A stretch of DNA of 64,000 nt from WHSW01 sp963740055 (GTDB taxonomy: Bacteria > Actinomycetota > Thermoleophilia > Solirubrobacterales > 70-9). A program made the translations under genes and the position numbers. Under the pieces are notes generated by a model that was given only the letters and a program-made list of their open reading frames with translations, did no database searches and was not told the origin of the DNA. Positions 29,196 through 39,314 of the stretch are shown one piece after another (the first letter of the stretch is position 1; each line of letters opens with the position of its first letter). The stretch spans positions 124,001-188,000 of the forward strand of contig CAVUCL010000001.1 in assembly GCA_963740055.1 (NCBI GenBank), written 5' to 3'.

Positions 29196-29741
29196 CTGAG
29201 CTACACAGCGATCGCCTCGCTCGACGGCTACATCGCCGACGCCGACGGGCAGTTCGGGTGGGCGGCCCCGGATGCGGAGGTGCACCGGTTCGTCAACGAC
29301 CTCGAGCGGCCGGTGGGCACCTACCTGCTGGGCCGCCGGATGTACGAGACGCTGCGCTACTGGGAGGCGCCGCCGGAGCTCGACCGCCAGCCCGACCAGA
29401 TCCGCGATTACGCCGAGATCTGGCGCGGCGCCGAGAAGATCGTCTACTCGCGCACCCTGGAGTCGGCGTCGACCCGCTCGACCAGGATCGAGCGCGAGTT
29501 CGATCCCGACACCGTCGGGCGACTGATCGAGTCGGCCGGCAGCGAGCTCGGCATCGGCGGCGCCCAGCTCGCCGGCGAGGCGCTGCGCGCCGGTCTCGTC
29601 GACGAGTGCCGGATGTTCATCGCCCCGGCGATCGTCGGTGGCGGCACCCGGGCGCTGCCCGACGGGGTGCGCCTCGACCTCGAGCTGGTCGAGCAGCGGC
29701 GCTTCGAGAGCGGCTTCGTCTTCTGCCGCTACCTGCTCTGA
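29196..29741 (+). CDS. RibD C-terminal/dihydrofolate reductase-like protein, CTG start
   Basis: Small reductase-like protein of 181 residues. The family opening SYTAIASLDGYIADADG lies just inside the CTG at 29196. Other matches are YLLGRRMYETLRYW, KIVYSRTL and the C-terminal LVDECRMFIAPAIVGGGTRALP. Bacterial members bind NADPH and act as reductases of unknown substrates. An in-frame TAG lies seven codons upstream of the CTG and there is no ATG, GTG or TTG between them, so CTG is the only near-standard start that keeps the conserved first strand. The first standard start, GTG 29280, would remove it. Confidence 0.85.
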   Translation: MSYTAIASLDGYIADADGQFGWAAPDAEVHRFVNDLERPVGTYLLGRRMYETLRYWEAPPELDRQPDQIRDYAEIWRGAEKIVYSRTLESASTRSTRIEREFDPDTVGRLIESAGSELGIGGAQLAGEALRAGLVDECRMFIAPAIVGGGTRALPDGVRLDLELVEQRRFESGFVFCRYLL

Positions 29742-29748
29742 GCCGGCG

Positions 29749-31256
29749 TCAGCGCCCCGCCACGTCGGCGACCAGCGCCGCGACCAGGCCCTCGACGTCG
29801 TGGCGCTCGGCCTCGACGTCGACCTCGAGCCCCGCGTCGCGCGCCGCCCCCTCGTCACCGGCCCGATCGAGACCACGCGGGCCGTACGCGGGAAGCGCTC
29901 GCCGACCGCGTCGAGCAGGTTGCGCACCGTCGAGGAGGAGGTGAAGGTGACGTAGTCGGCGCCCGCCGCGGCGTCGAGCGCGGCCGGGTCGGGGTCCTCG
30001 CGCACGGTCTCATACAGGGCGACGACGTCGACCTCGCCGCCGCGCTCGGCGAGCGCGTCCGGGAGCACGTCGCGCGCCTCGGCCGCGCGGGCGACGAGCA
30101 CCGGCCGGTTGGCGACCTCGACCGGCTCCAGCGCCGCGACCAGGGCCTCGGCGACGAACCGCTCCGGGACGATGTCGGCGATCACCCCGCGCTCGCCGAG
30201 CGCCCGGGCGGTCCCGGGGCCGATCGCCGCCACGGTGGCGTTGGCGAGCGCGCGCGCGTCGCGGCCCTGGGCGGCCATCGCCTCGAACAGCAGCCGGACG
30301 CCGTTCGGGCTCGTCAGGCAGACGAGCGCGTAGGAGTGAAGGGCGGCGACCGCGTCGCGGACCTCCGCGGTCTCGAGCCTGGGCTCGATCCGGATCGCCG
30401 GCAGCTCGACCACCTCGGCGCCGAGGCCGCGCAGGGTCGCGGCGAACCCGCTCGACTGCGCCCGGGCTCGGGTGACGACGACGCGGCGACCGTGCAACGG
30501 CCGGCGCTCGAGCCAGCCGATCGCGTCGCGGCGGGCGGCGACCGCGCCGAAGAGCAGGATCGCCGGCGCCCGCAGCCCGGCCTCGGCGACCGCCGCCGGG
30601 AGCGCCTCCAGGGTCGAGGTCACGGTCCGCTGGCCGGGGTGGGTGCCGCGCTCGATCGCCGCGGCCGGCTCGGCGGGGTCGCGCCCGGCGGCGGCGAGGC
30701 GCTCGGCGATCAGGGGCAGGTTCCTGACCCCCATGTAGAGGACCAGGGTGCCGGGAAAGCGCGCCAGCGCCTCCCAGTCGAGCGCAGTCTCGTCCTTGGC
30801 CGGGTCCTCGTGACCGGTGACGAAGGCGACCGCGGAGGCGTCGTCGCGGTGGGTGACAGGGATCCCCGCGTAGGCGGGCGCGGCGACGCCGGCGGTGATC
30901 CCGGGGACGATCTCGAACTCGATCCCGGCCGCGGCCAGCGTCTCCGCCTCCTCGCCGCCGCGCCCGAAGACGAACGGGTCGCCGCCCTTGAGCCGGACGA
31001 CGCTGCGCCCGGCGGCGGCGCGGTCGACCATCAGCGCCTCGATCTCCTCCTGCTCGAGCGCCTTTTGGCCGGGGGACTTGCCGACGTAGACGAGCTCGGC
31101 GTCGGCGCGGGCGCGATCGAGGATCCCGTCCCCGATCAGGCGGTCGTGGAGGACGACGTCGGCCGAGGCGAGCAGCTCGAGTGCCCGTACGGCGACGAGC
31201 CCGGGGTCGCCGGGGCCCGCGCCGACCAGGTAGACGACGCCCGCGCGGGCGCTCAC
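29749..31256 (-). CDS. cobA-hemD: Uroporphyrinogen-III methyltransferase/synthase fusion (CobA-HemD), frameshifted
   Basis: Fusion of two tetrapyrrole enzymes. The first about 250 residues are a SUMT domain: VYLVGAGPGDPGL, VRLKGGDPFVFGRGGEE, EIVPGITAGVAAPAYAGIP, VTGHEDP. The second half is uroporphyrinogen-III synthase, with VVVTRARAQ, CLTSPNGV, AAIGPGTARAL and VTFTSSSTVRN. The frame breaks near 29868-29875 just after VSIGPV. The conserved C-terminus (DEGAARDAGLEVDVEAERHD) continues in another frame to the stop at 29749. The break equals a loss of one (or four) bases, unlike the extra-base breaks elsewhere. GTG start in a GTGA overlap with hemC. Last gene of the ccm-hem operon. Confidence 0.88.
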
Positions 31257-32143
31257 GCCGCCTCCGCCTCGGCCCGGGTGAGGATCTCGCCCGCGCCGGC
31301 GGCGAGCATCCGCTCGGCGAGCGCCTCGCCGAGCGCCGCGGGCTGGGCGGCGTCGCCGGCGACCCGATCGCGGACCCACTCGCTGCCGTCGGGGAGACCG
31401 GCGTAGCCGAGCACGGCGAGCTCGTCGCCGTCGATCCGCGCGCAGATGCCGACCGGCGTGTCGCAGCTCGCCCCGAGGGCGACCGTCGCCGCGCGCTCGG
31501 TCGTGAGCTCGACCAGCGCCGCGCGATCCGAGATCCGCCCGGCGGCCGCCGCGGCGTCCGCGTCGTCGGCGCGCGCCTCGAGCGCCAGGCATCCCTGACC
31601 CGGAGCCGGCGTCATCTGCTCGAGCGAGAACCGAAACGAGATCTCGCCCGCGCGGCCGAGGCGCGCGAGCCCCGCGGTCGCGAGCACGATCCCGTCATAA
31701 CCGCCGTCGGCGAGCCGGCGCAGGCGGGTGTCGACGTTGCCGCGCAGCTCGGCGATCTCGAGGTCGGGGCGCAGGGCGAGCAGCTGCGAGCGCCGGCGCA
31801 GGCTCGCGGTTCCGACCCGGGCGCCGTCGGAGAGCGCGTCGATCGAGCCGGCGGCGCCGACGAAGGCGTCGCTCGGGTCCTCGCGCCCGGGCACGCCGAC
31901 GAGCGCCAGCCCGTCGGGGAGCTCGCCGGGCAGGTCCTTGGCCGAGTGGACGCCGATCGCGACCCGCCGCTCGAGGATCGCGGCCTCCACTCCGCGGACG
32001 AAGCGGGCCTTGTCGCCGACGTCGGCGTCGGCGGTGCGTTGGGCGACGACCTCGGCGTCGCCGAGCGCCGCGGCGACGCGCTCGGCCTGGATCAGAGCCA
32101 GCTCGCTCGAGCGCGACCCGATCCTGAGAGCCTCGCGGCTCAA
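31253..32143 (-). CDS. hemC: Porphobilinogen deaminase (hydroxymethylbilane synthase)
   Basis: Enzyme of 296 residues that links four porphobilinogen units into hydroxymethylbilane. Motifs: IGSRSSELALIQAERV, HSAKDLPGEL, GTASLRRRSQLLALRPDLEI, and GASCDTPVG containing the Cys that carries the dipyrromethane cofactor. TTG start four bases after hemA. Overlaps the cobA-hemD fusion by four bases, so its product is handed to the next enzyme of the same operon. Confidence 0.96.
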   Translation of the reverse strand: MSREALRIGSRSSELALIQAERVAAALGDAEVVAQRTADADVGDKARFVRGVEAAILERRVAIGVHSAKDLPGELPDGLALVGVPGREDPSDAFVGAAGSIDALSDGARVGTASLRRRSQLLALRPDLEIAELRGNVDTRLRRLADGGYDGIVLATAGLARLGRAGEISFRFSLEQMTPAPGQGCLALEARADDADAAAAAGRISDRAALVELTTERAATVALGASCDTPVGICARIDGDELAVLGYAGLPDGSEWVRDRVAGDAAQPAALGEALAERMLAAGAGEILTRAEAEAA

Positions 32144-32147
32144 CGGC

Positions 32148-33491
32148 TCAGTGTCCGCGGCGCCGCTGGCGATCGCGCAGGTCGGCGACGTCGGCGCCGG
32201 TCGCGTCGAGCGGCTCGGCGTCGGGATCGAGGCCGAAGAGCTCGCGCAGGGCGGCGACCTTGGCGTAGGCGTCGGCCTCGCCGGCGGCGCGCTTGAGCCG
32301 CAGGGTGGGCTCGTGCAGCAGCCGCGAGGCGATCGCGCGGGCGGCGGCGGCGAGGCGATCGCGATCGGCGTCGGTGAGCCCCTCCCAGCGCTGTTCGTTC
32401 TCGGCCAGGACCCGCTCGACGACGTCCTCGGCGCGCTCGCGCAGCGCCGCGATCGTTGGGGTCGCGTCCTGCGCGACGAGCCAGCGGTCGAAGCGCGCGA
32501 GCTCGGTCCGCAGCACGCCCTCGGCGTGGCGCGCCTCGGCCTGGCGGCCGGAGAGGTTGCGCTCGGCGAGCGACTGGAGGTCGTCCATGTCGTAGAGGCT
32601 GACCGCGGCCACCTCGCGGCAGGCGGGATGGATGTCGCGCGGGACGGCGAGGTCGATCAACAGCAGCGGGCGGCCCTCGCGCACGGCCATCACCTCGGCG
32701 AGCTCCTCGGGCTCGATCACGTGATGCGGCGAGCTGGTCGAGGAGACGACGATGTCGGCGGCGGCCAGCTCGTCGGGCAGCGCCTCGATCCGGACCGCGG
32801 TGCCGGCGAACCGCTCGGCGAGCCCGATCGCGCGGTCGTAGTGGCGGTTGGCGATGAAGATCGCGTGCACCCCGCGGGCGGCGAGGGCGCGAGCGGTGAG
32901 CTCGGCGGTCTCGCCGGCGCCGACGACGAGCACGCGGCGGTCGTCGAGCTCGCCCAGCGTCCGCTGCGCGAGGTCGACGGCGATCGAGGAGACCGAGATC
33001 GCGCGCTCGGAGATCCCGGTCTCGGTGCGGGCGCGCTTGCCGGCCGCGAGCGCGGAGCGAAAGAGCTGGTTCAGCACCGGGCCGGTCGCGCTCTCGACCA
33101 GGGCGAGCTCGTAGGCGCGCTTGACCTGCCCCTGGACCTCGGCCTCGCCGACGATCATCGAGTCGAGCCCGGCGGCGACCCGCATCAGCTGCTCGGCGGC
33201 GCCGCTGCCGTGCAGCGAGTAGAGATGGTTGACGAGCTCGGTCGGCGCGATCCCCGCCTCGCGCGCGAGCAGCCCGAGCGCCAGCGACTCGGCGCCGACC
33301 GCGTCGCCGACGTAGAGGTAGAGCTCGGTCCGGTTGCAGGTCGAGATCGCCGCCGCCTCGAGCACCTCCGGGCGCTCGACCAGCTCGCCGAGGACACCGA
33401 CCGCGCGGCCCTCGGTCAGCGCCAGGCGCTCGCGCAGCTCGAGCGGAGCCGTCTTGTGGGAGACGCCCAGGGCCAGAAGCTCAGCCATCAC
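32148..33491 (-). CDS. hemA: Glutamyl-tRNA reductase
   Basis: First committed enzyme of the C5 heme pathway; it reduces glutamyl-tRNA to glutamate-1-semialdehyde with NADPH. 447 residues. Seen: LGVSHKTAPLELRERL at the N-terminus, the active-site Cys in ISTCNRTELYLYV, HLYSLHGSGAAEQLMRVAAG, GEAEVQGQVK and the nucleotide-binding VLVVGAGETAEL. A GTG at 33491 is followed directly by ATG 33488, and both overlap the ccmD gene. The position directly after the heme-export genes ties heme synthesis to export. Confidence 0.96.
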   Translation of the reverse strand: MMAELLALGVSHKTAPLELRERLALTEGRAVGVLGELVERPEVLEAAAISTCNRTELYLYVGDAVGAESLALGLLAREAGIAPTELVNHLYSLHGSGAAEQLMRVAAGLDSMIVGEAEVQGQVKRAYELALVESATGPVLNQLFRSALAAGKRARTETGISERAISVSSIAVDLAQRTLGELDDRRVLVVGAGETAELTARALAARGVHAIFIANRHYDRAIGLAERFAGTAVRIEALPDELAAADIVVSSTSSPHHVIEPEELAEVMAVREGRPLLLIDLAVPRDIHPACREVAAVSLYDMDDLQSLAERNLSGRQAEARHAEGVLRTELARFDRWLVAQDATPTIAALRERAEDVVERVLAENEQRWEGLTDADRDRLAAAARAIASRLLHEPTLRLKRAAGEADAYAKVAALRELFGLDPDAEPLDATGADVADLRDRQRRRGH

Positions 33492-33660
33492 GGTCCTCCG
33501 CGGTTCGTCCCTCGGCGATCTCCGCGAGCTCGCCGAGCTCGCGGTCGATGCGCTGCAGGCGGGCGGCCATGATCGCGACGTAGATCAACAGCAGGGTAAG
33601 GAAGACGACGTAGGCGCCGGCGACGTACTTGCCCGCCTCGTCGAGCGGCAGTGCGGGCAT
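33481..33660 (-). CDS. ccmD: CcmD-like small membrane protein
   Basis: Peptide of 59 residues with a single membrane helix (about 13-32, AGAYVVFLTLLLIYVAIMAA) followed by a basic then acidic helix (RLQRIDRELGEL). This size, topology and place, seven bases after ccmC and overlapping the hemA start, fit CcmD, the subunit that links heme-loaded CcmE to the CcmABC transporter. Sequence conservation in this family is low, so the call rests mainly on topology and position. Confidence 0.75.
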   Translation of the reverse strand: MPALPLDEAGKYVAGAYVVFLTLLLIYVAIMAARLQRIDRELGELAEIAEGRTAEDRDG

Positions 33661-33667
33661 CAGGCGC

Positions 33668-34411
33668 TCACCTCGCCTCCGCGGCCTCGCGCGGGACCGG
33701 GGCGATCCGCGAGGCGGCGGCCGCGGCCTCGTCGCCCTCGAGCGCGCGGCGCAGGCGCCCGATCCGCGCCCGCGAGGACTTCGCCGCGAGCTCGAACCGA
33801 ACCAGCGTCTCCCAGAGCAATGCCATCCCGGCCATGCAGACGAGGAAGGTCACGGTCATCCTCGGCGTCAGGCCGCCGTCGGCGGTGGCGAAGACGCGCG
33901 GGTGGACGAGCGTCTCCGCGAGCCGCACGGCGAGGAAGTTGAGCGGCACGAAGGCGCCCGCGGTGATCGCGAACACGGACGCGTAGCGCGCCTGGCGCTC
34001 GCGATCCTCGATCGCGTAGCGCAGCGGGTAGTAGGTGCAGTAGAGGAGGAAGACGATCAGGAAGCTGACCAGGGTCGGCTCGTCCCAGACGAACCACTTG
34101 CCCCAGGAGGCGCGCGCCCAGATCGAGCCGGTGATCAGGACCGCGACCCCGAAGATGATCGAGATGTGGATCGAGACGTAGGAGCGCACGTCCCACTTCG
34201 CCTCGCCGCTTCGCAGGTGCAGGATCGACTGCACCGCGGCGACCATGAACCCGACCAGGGCGCAGATCGCGAGCGGCACGTGCAGGTAGAAGATCTTCTG
34301 CACGAAGCCCTGGTCGGCGTCGTTCGGGGTCCAGAAGAAGACCATCGCGAACCCCGCCGTCAGCATCGCGACGGCAAGAACGGGCAGGATGCGCGGGGCC
34401 TTGAAGCTCAT
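33668..34411 (-). CDS. ccmC: Heme exporter protein CcmC
   Basis: Six-helix membrane protein of 247 residues of the cytochrome c assembly family, which presents heme on the outer membrane face. The tryptophan-rich heme-binding motif is WGKWFVWDEP, flanked by conserved His residues in FYLHVPLAI and ETLVHPRVF. The C-terminal about 25 residues are charged and extend beyond the last helix. ATG start 17 bases after ccmB. With CcmA, CcmB and CcmD it indicates a System I-type heme delivery pathway. Confidence 0.94.
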   Translation of the reverse strand: MSFKAPRILPVLAVAMLTAGFAMVFFWTPNDADQGFVQKIFYLHVPLAICALVGFMVAAVQSILHLRSGEAKWDVRSYVSIHISIIFGVAVLITGSIWARASWGKWFVWDEPTLVSFLIVFLLYCTYYPLRYAIEDRERQARYASVFAITAGAFVPLNFLAVRLAETLVHPRVFATADGGLTPRMTVTFLVCMAGMALLWETLVRFELAAKSSRARIGRLRRALEGDEAAAAASRIAPVPREAAEAR

Positions 34412-34428
34412 TTGGTCGGGCTCGCCGG

Positions 34429-35091
34429 TCAGTCCTCGAGCAGGAAGTCGTAGACGGCGTAACCGACGGCGACGAACACTAGATCGTAGAGAGCGAGGAC
34501 CGCGATCCATTGGCCGAAGTCGGTGTAGTCGGGGCCGCCGCCGGCAAGCAGCGGGCCCGCGGCGCCGGCGGCGGCGATCATCACCGGCACCAGCAGGGGC
34601 AGCAGGAGCAGCGGTGCGATCAGGTCGCGGGCGCGCGAGTTGACCGCGATCGAGGAGACCAGGGCCCCGATCGTCGCCAGCCCGAGGTCGGCGAGCACGA
34701 GCACCGGCGCGAGCGCGAGCAGGCCGGTGCCGCCGCCGAACAGGAAGCCGAACACGGGCACCGCGATCAGCTCGAGCGCGAGTCAGGTAGACGCAGAGGA
34801 TCGTCACCTTGGCGGCGAACAGGGCCGCGCCGTCGACCGGCGCCAACCGGATCACGTCGAAGCCGCCCTGCTCGCGCTCGGCGACGAAGACCCGGTTGAT
34901 CGCCAGGATCGCGGCGAAGAGTACGGTCGCGAGCAGGACCCCGGCGGCGAGGTCCCCCTCGAGCTCGGTGCGGTCGAGGCCGAAGCGAAAGAGGACGAAG
35001 GTGGTCGCGGCGAAGAGCGCCATCGCGGGCACCGACTCGAGCGTGCGCAGCTCCGTGCGCAGGTCCTTGGCGAGGATCGCGCGGTAGGCGC

Positions 35092-35095
<4 letters not shown>
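34429..35095 (-). CDS. ccmB: Heme exporter protein CcmB, frameshifted
   Basis: Membrane permease subunit of the CcmAB heme transporter. The N-terminal part has LAKDLRTELRTLESVPAMALF and INRVFVAEREQGGFDVIRL, typical of CcmB. The second part has ELIAVPVFGFLF and further helices to the stop at 34429. The two parts are in different frames; dropping one base near 34783 (VYL, then ALELIAVPV) joins them into a normal CcmB of about 221 residues. Probably a sequencing indel. GTG start in a GTGA overlap with ccmA. Confidence 0.88.
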
Positions 35096-35841
<746 letters not shown>

Positions 35842-35891
35842 CGAGATGAAGGATCGCGGACCGCAGGCGGGCTCGCGTTCGTAGAGGAGTC

Positions 35892-36521
35892 GTGTGGGTG
35901 GAAACGGCAATCGCGCTCGCGCTGCTCGCGGTCGCGGGCTCCGGCCCGGAGCCCGAGCGCGTCTCGGATCCGCCTGCGGAGCCGCGGATCGAGTGGCGCG
36001 ACTCGAGCGCGGTCGGCGAGCCCGCCGCCGGCAGGCTGGTGCGCGGCGTGCGCATGCCGGCCGCCGGGCGCTCGTACTTCAGCTGGGACCCGGTGCTCAA
36101 GCGGCGCCCGAATCGCGACTGGCGACGCTGGGGCACCGACGAGCTCGTGCGGACGACGCTCGGGGTGGTGCGCGAGTATCGCCGCCGCCATCCGGGCGCG
36201 CCGCGGGTCGGCGTCGGCGACCTGAGCCTGCCGCGCGGCGGCTGGTTCGGGGCGGACGTCGGCGGCGGGATCGGGCACGCGACGCACCAGAACGGGCGCG
36301 ACGTCGACGTCTACTACCCACGTCTCGACCGCCGCGGCCTGCCGCCCCGAACCCCGGCGCAGGTCGACCTCGCCCGCGCCCAGGAGCTGGTCGACCTGTT
36401 CGTCGCCGCGGGCGCGGTCACCGTCTACGTCGGCCCGAGCCTCGGCCTGCGCGGGCCGCCCGGCGTCGTTGTTCCGCTGGTCAACCACGACAACCACCTG
36501 CACGCCCGAATCGCGCCGTAG
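35892..36521 (+). CDS. MepA-like murein endopeptidase (M74/LAS-type metallopeptidase)
   Basis: Exported protein of 209 residues with an N-terminal hydrophobic leader. The LAS-family metal site resembles penicillin-insensitive murein endopeptidase: GHATHQNGRDVDVYYP supplies the first His and Asp, and NHDNHLHARI near the C-terminus supplies the last His residues. It should cut D,D- or L,D-peptide bridges in peptidoglycan. The start at 35892 gives the signal peptide. Divergent from ccmA and 25 bases upstream of the YflT-like stress protein gene. Confidence 0.82.
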   Translation: MWVETAIALALLAVAGSGPEPERVSDPPAEPRIEWRDSSAVGEPAAGRLVRGVRMPAAGRSYFSWDPVLKRRPNRDWRRWGTDELVRTTLGVVREYRRRHPGAPRVGVGDLSLPRGGWFGADVGGGIGHATHQNGRDVDVYYPRLDRRGLPPRTPAQVDLARAQELVDLFVAAGAVTVYVGPSLGLRGPPGVVVPLVNHDNHLHARIAP

Positions 36522-36546
36522 ATCGACGCTCGTCATACTCGCCCGC

Positions 36547-37032
36547 GTGGAGGCGACGGCGACACCCGAGGGCGGCGGCGGATCGCGCACGACCGTCGCC
36601 AGCTACGGCGAGTACCGCGATGCCGAGCGCGCGGTCGACTTCCTCTCCGACGAGGGCTTTCCGGTCGAGCGCGCGGCGATCGTCGGCACCGGCCTGCGCA
36701 CGGTCGAGCAGATCGCCGGGCGGCTGACCACCGGACGCGCCGCCCTGATGGGCGCCGGCCAAGGGGCGATGATCGGACTCCTCTTCGGCCTCTTGTTCGG
36801 GCTCTTCTTCGAAGGCCCCGAGTTCTTCGGCGTCGTCCTCTACGGGTTGATCGCGGGGGCGCTGTTCGGCGCCGTCTTCGCCGCCGTCGCCCAGGCCGCA
36901 CAGGGCGGGCGGCGCGACTTCGCCTCGGTCCGCGGGATGCAGGCCGAGCGCTACGAGGTCCAGGTCGACCACGAGGTCTCGGCCCGGGCGAAGCAGCTGC
37001 TCGCCGAGCTGCCGGCGAGCCAGGTCAGCTGA
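36547..37032 (+). CDS. General stress protein, YflT/GSP17M-like with membrane segment
   Basis: Protein of 161 residues. The N-terminal domain VASYGEYRDAERAVDFLSDEGFPVERAAIVG matches the YflT/GSP17M domain of general stress proteins. A Gly-rich hydrophobic pair follows (GAGQGAMIGLLFGLLFGLFF and VVLYGLIAGALFGAVFAAV), probably a membrane hairpin. The C-terminal part (MQAERYEVQVDHEVSARA) completes an alpha/beta fold. Molecular function is unknown. GTG 36547 was chosen because it follows the stop of the preceding gene. The 3' end overlaps the convergent hydrolase by eight bases. Confidence 0.8.
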   Translation: MEATATPEGGGGSRTTVASYGEYRDAERAVDFLSDEGFPVERAAIVGTGLRTVEQIAGRLTTGRAALMGAGQGAMIGLLFGLLFGLFFEGPEFFGVVLYGLIAGALFGAVFAAVAQAAQGGRRDFASVRGMQAERYEVQVDHEVSARAKQLLAELPASQVS

Positions 37033-37627
37033 GGACGCCCGGAAGCCAGGCGGCGACCGCGGAGCGGATTCCGTCGAGGTCCGACTTCAGCCCGTGGTTG
37101 CCGGCGACGGTGACGATCTCGCGGCCGGGGCCGCCCGCGGGCATCCCGAACGGGTCGCTCTCGCCCTGGACGACGAGCGCCGGGACCTCGAGCGCGTCGA
37201 GCTCGTCCTGGCGGCTGCGCTCCGGCTTGCCCGGAGGGTGAAGGGGGAAGGCGAGGCAGAGGACGGCGACGGCCCCGGTCTCGGCCGCGGTCCGGCAGGC
37301 GACCCGGGCGCCGGAAGAGCGCCCGCCGGCGACCAGCGGGACGCCGGCGAGCTCGCGCTCGCCGAGGCGCTCGAGCACCGCGACCCAGGCGGCATCGAGC
37401 TGGTGTGCCGGGGCCGGCGAGCGGCGCCCGGCGACCCGGTAGGGCTGCTCGACCAGAGCGATCGCGAACCCCGCCCCGCGCGCGACCTCGGCCGCCGCCG
37501 CCAGGTCGGGCGCGCCGACCCCGCCGCCGGCGCCGTGGCCGAGCACCAGCGCGCCGACGGGCTCGGACGGCGGCTCGAGGTCGAGGTGCGCTCGCGCCGG
37601 GCCGTGCGGGGTCTCGATCTCGAGCAC
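37025..37627 (-). CDS. Alpha/beta-hydrolase (KANL3/Tex30-like)
   Basis: Hydrolase of 200 residues. The oxyanion region is LVLGHGAGGG, the nucleophile elbow GGRSSGARV (G-x-S-x-G), the acid follows in VQGESDPFG and the catalytic His is in VAGNHGL. The compact fold and the GHGAGGG start match the KANL3/Tex30-like subgroup of dienelactone-hydrolase relatives. Substrate unknown. GTG start four bases after the aldehyde dehydrogenase stop, so the two are coupled. Confidence 0.83.
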   Translation of the reverse strand: MLEIETPHGPARAHLDLEPPSEPVGALVLGHGAGGGVGAPDLAAAAEVARGAGFAIALVEQPYRVAGRRSPAPAHQLDAAWVAVLERLGERELAGVPLVAGGRSSGARVACRTAAETGAVAVLCLAFPLHPPGKPERSRQDELDALEVPALVVQGESDPFGMPAGGPGREIVTVAGNHGLKSDLDGIRSAVAAWLPGVLS

Positions 37628-37631
37628 TCCG

Positions 37632-39198
37632 TCAACGCCCCTTGCGCAGCGTCCGCGCGCCGACCTTCGCCAGCGGCCCGAGCCCCTCGCGAAGCGCGCG
37701 CAGGCGGGCGCCGTTGCGGCCGTAGAGCAGCCGCGCGGAGGAGCGCAGAGCGGTGCCCAGGGTCTCGTCGTAGGGCTGCCACCAGAAGTCGCGGACCAGA
37801 CCGGGTTCCCAGGCGACGTGCTTGACGTTGACGCACTCATAGAAGCCGAACTTCGAGTGCGAGCGGCCGAGCCCCGAGTCCTTGACCCCGCCCCACGAGC
37901 ACTGCGCGGCGCCGTGCGAGTAGGAGTGGTCGTTGATCCACACCATCCCCGACTCGATCCGGCGCGCGATCCGCTCGCCCTTCGCCCGGTCTCGGGTCCA
38001 GACCGAGGCGCCGAGCCCGAAGGCGGAGTCGTTCGCGCGCTCGAGCGCCTCCGCCTCGTCGGCGACGACGATCACCGGCACCACCGGGCCGAAGATCTCC
38101 TCGTTCATGATCCGCATCTCGTCCTCGGCCCCGGCGAGCACGGTCGGGGCGATGAAGCGGCCCGAATAGCCCGGCGACCTCGCGCGGGCCGCCGGTGAGC
38201 CGCTCCGCGCCGGCGGCGAGCGCGTCGTCGACCAGCTCGCTGACCAGGTCCGCCTGCTGGGCGGAGACCATCGGCCCGATCTCGGTCTCCCAGTCGAGCG
38301 GGTCGCCGAGCGTGAGCCGCTCGGTCTCGCGGCGCACGCCCTCGAGGAAGCGGTCGGCGACCGCCTCGACCACGTAGGTGCGCTCGATCCCCGAGCAGGT
38401 CTGGCCGGCGTTCGCGAACCCGCCCCAGACACAGCCGGAGACGGCGTTCTCGAGGTCGGCGTCGGCGCAGACGATCTGCGGGTCCTTGCCGCCGAGCTCG
38501 AGCACCGAGCCCTTCATCCGCTGGGCGCAGATCTCGCCCACCTTGCGCCCGACCTCGACCGAGCCGGTGAAGAAGATCTTCGCCGTCGACGCCTCGCAGA
38601 GCGCCTGGCCGACGGCGCCGCCGCCGTGCACGGTGCGCACCAGGCCCTCGGGGAAGCCGGCGTCGTCGAAGACCTTCTGGATCCGCTCGCCCAGCAGCGG
38701 GGTCAGGCTGGCGGGCTTGAGCACGACCCCGTTGCCCGCCATCAGCGCGATCGCGACCTCGCCGAACGGGATCGACCAGGGGTAGTTCCAGGGCGCGATC
38801 ACGCCGACGACCCCGAGCGGCTCGTAGGAGAAGAAGCTGCGCTTGGTCTTCAGGAACGCCTGCGGGTAGGGAATCCGCTCGTCGGCGAGGATCTTCGGCC
38901 CTGCGCTCGCGCACCAGTGCAGGGCGTCGATCGTCGGGATCAGCTCCATCACGTAGCTCTCGGTGATCGGCTTGCCCTGCTCGCGGGTGAGCAGGTCGGC
39001 GACCTCCTCCATCCCGTCGACGAGTACCGCGGCGGCGCGACGCATGTATCGCGCCCGGTCGGCGAGCGTGAGCTGGGCCCAGAACGGCTGCACCTCGGCG
39101 ACGTCGTCGACGACCGCCTGGACCTGCTTCGGCGTGATCGTCTCGACCGTCCCGACCAGGTCGCCGGTCGCCGGGTTGAAGGACTCGAGCGTGCCCAT
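37632..39198 (-). CDS. Aldehyde dehydrogenase family protein, frameshifted
   Basis: NAD(P)-dependent aldehyde dehydrogenase. The N-terminal part has APWNYPWSIPFGE, the NAD-binding FFTGSVEVGRK, catalytic Glu in LELGGKDP and catalytic Cys in NAGQTCSG. The C-terminal part has EEIFGPVVPV and CSWGGVKDSGLGRSHS in another frame. Dropping one C from the run at 38169-38172 joins them (VAG, then YSGRFIAPTVL). Joined length is about 521 residues, with a C-terminal extension of some 40 residues (WQPYDETLGTALRSSARLL) of the kind seen in oligomerising or membrane-associated aldehyde dehydrogenases. Substrate unknown. Followed by the coupled hydrolase gene. Confidence 0.87.
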
Positions 39199-39314
39199 CG
39201 CCCGATGATTTCAGGTAGCGGCCTCCGGGTACTCGTCGGGTGACCGTCGCCGGCCCTCCGTCGCCGAGCGGGCCGAGCTGCTCGTCGACACCGGCGGCGG
39301 TCGCTTTTGTCGAG

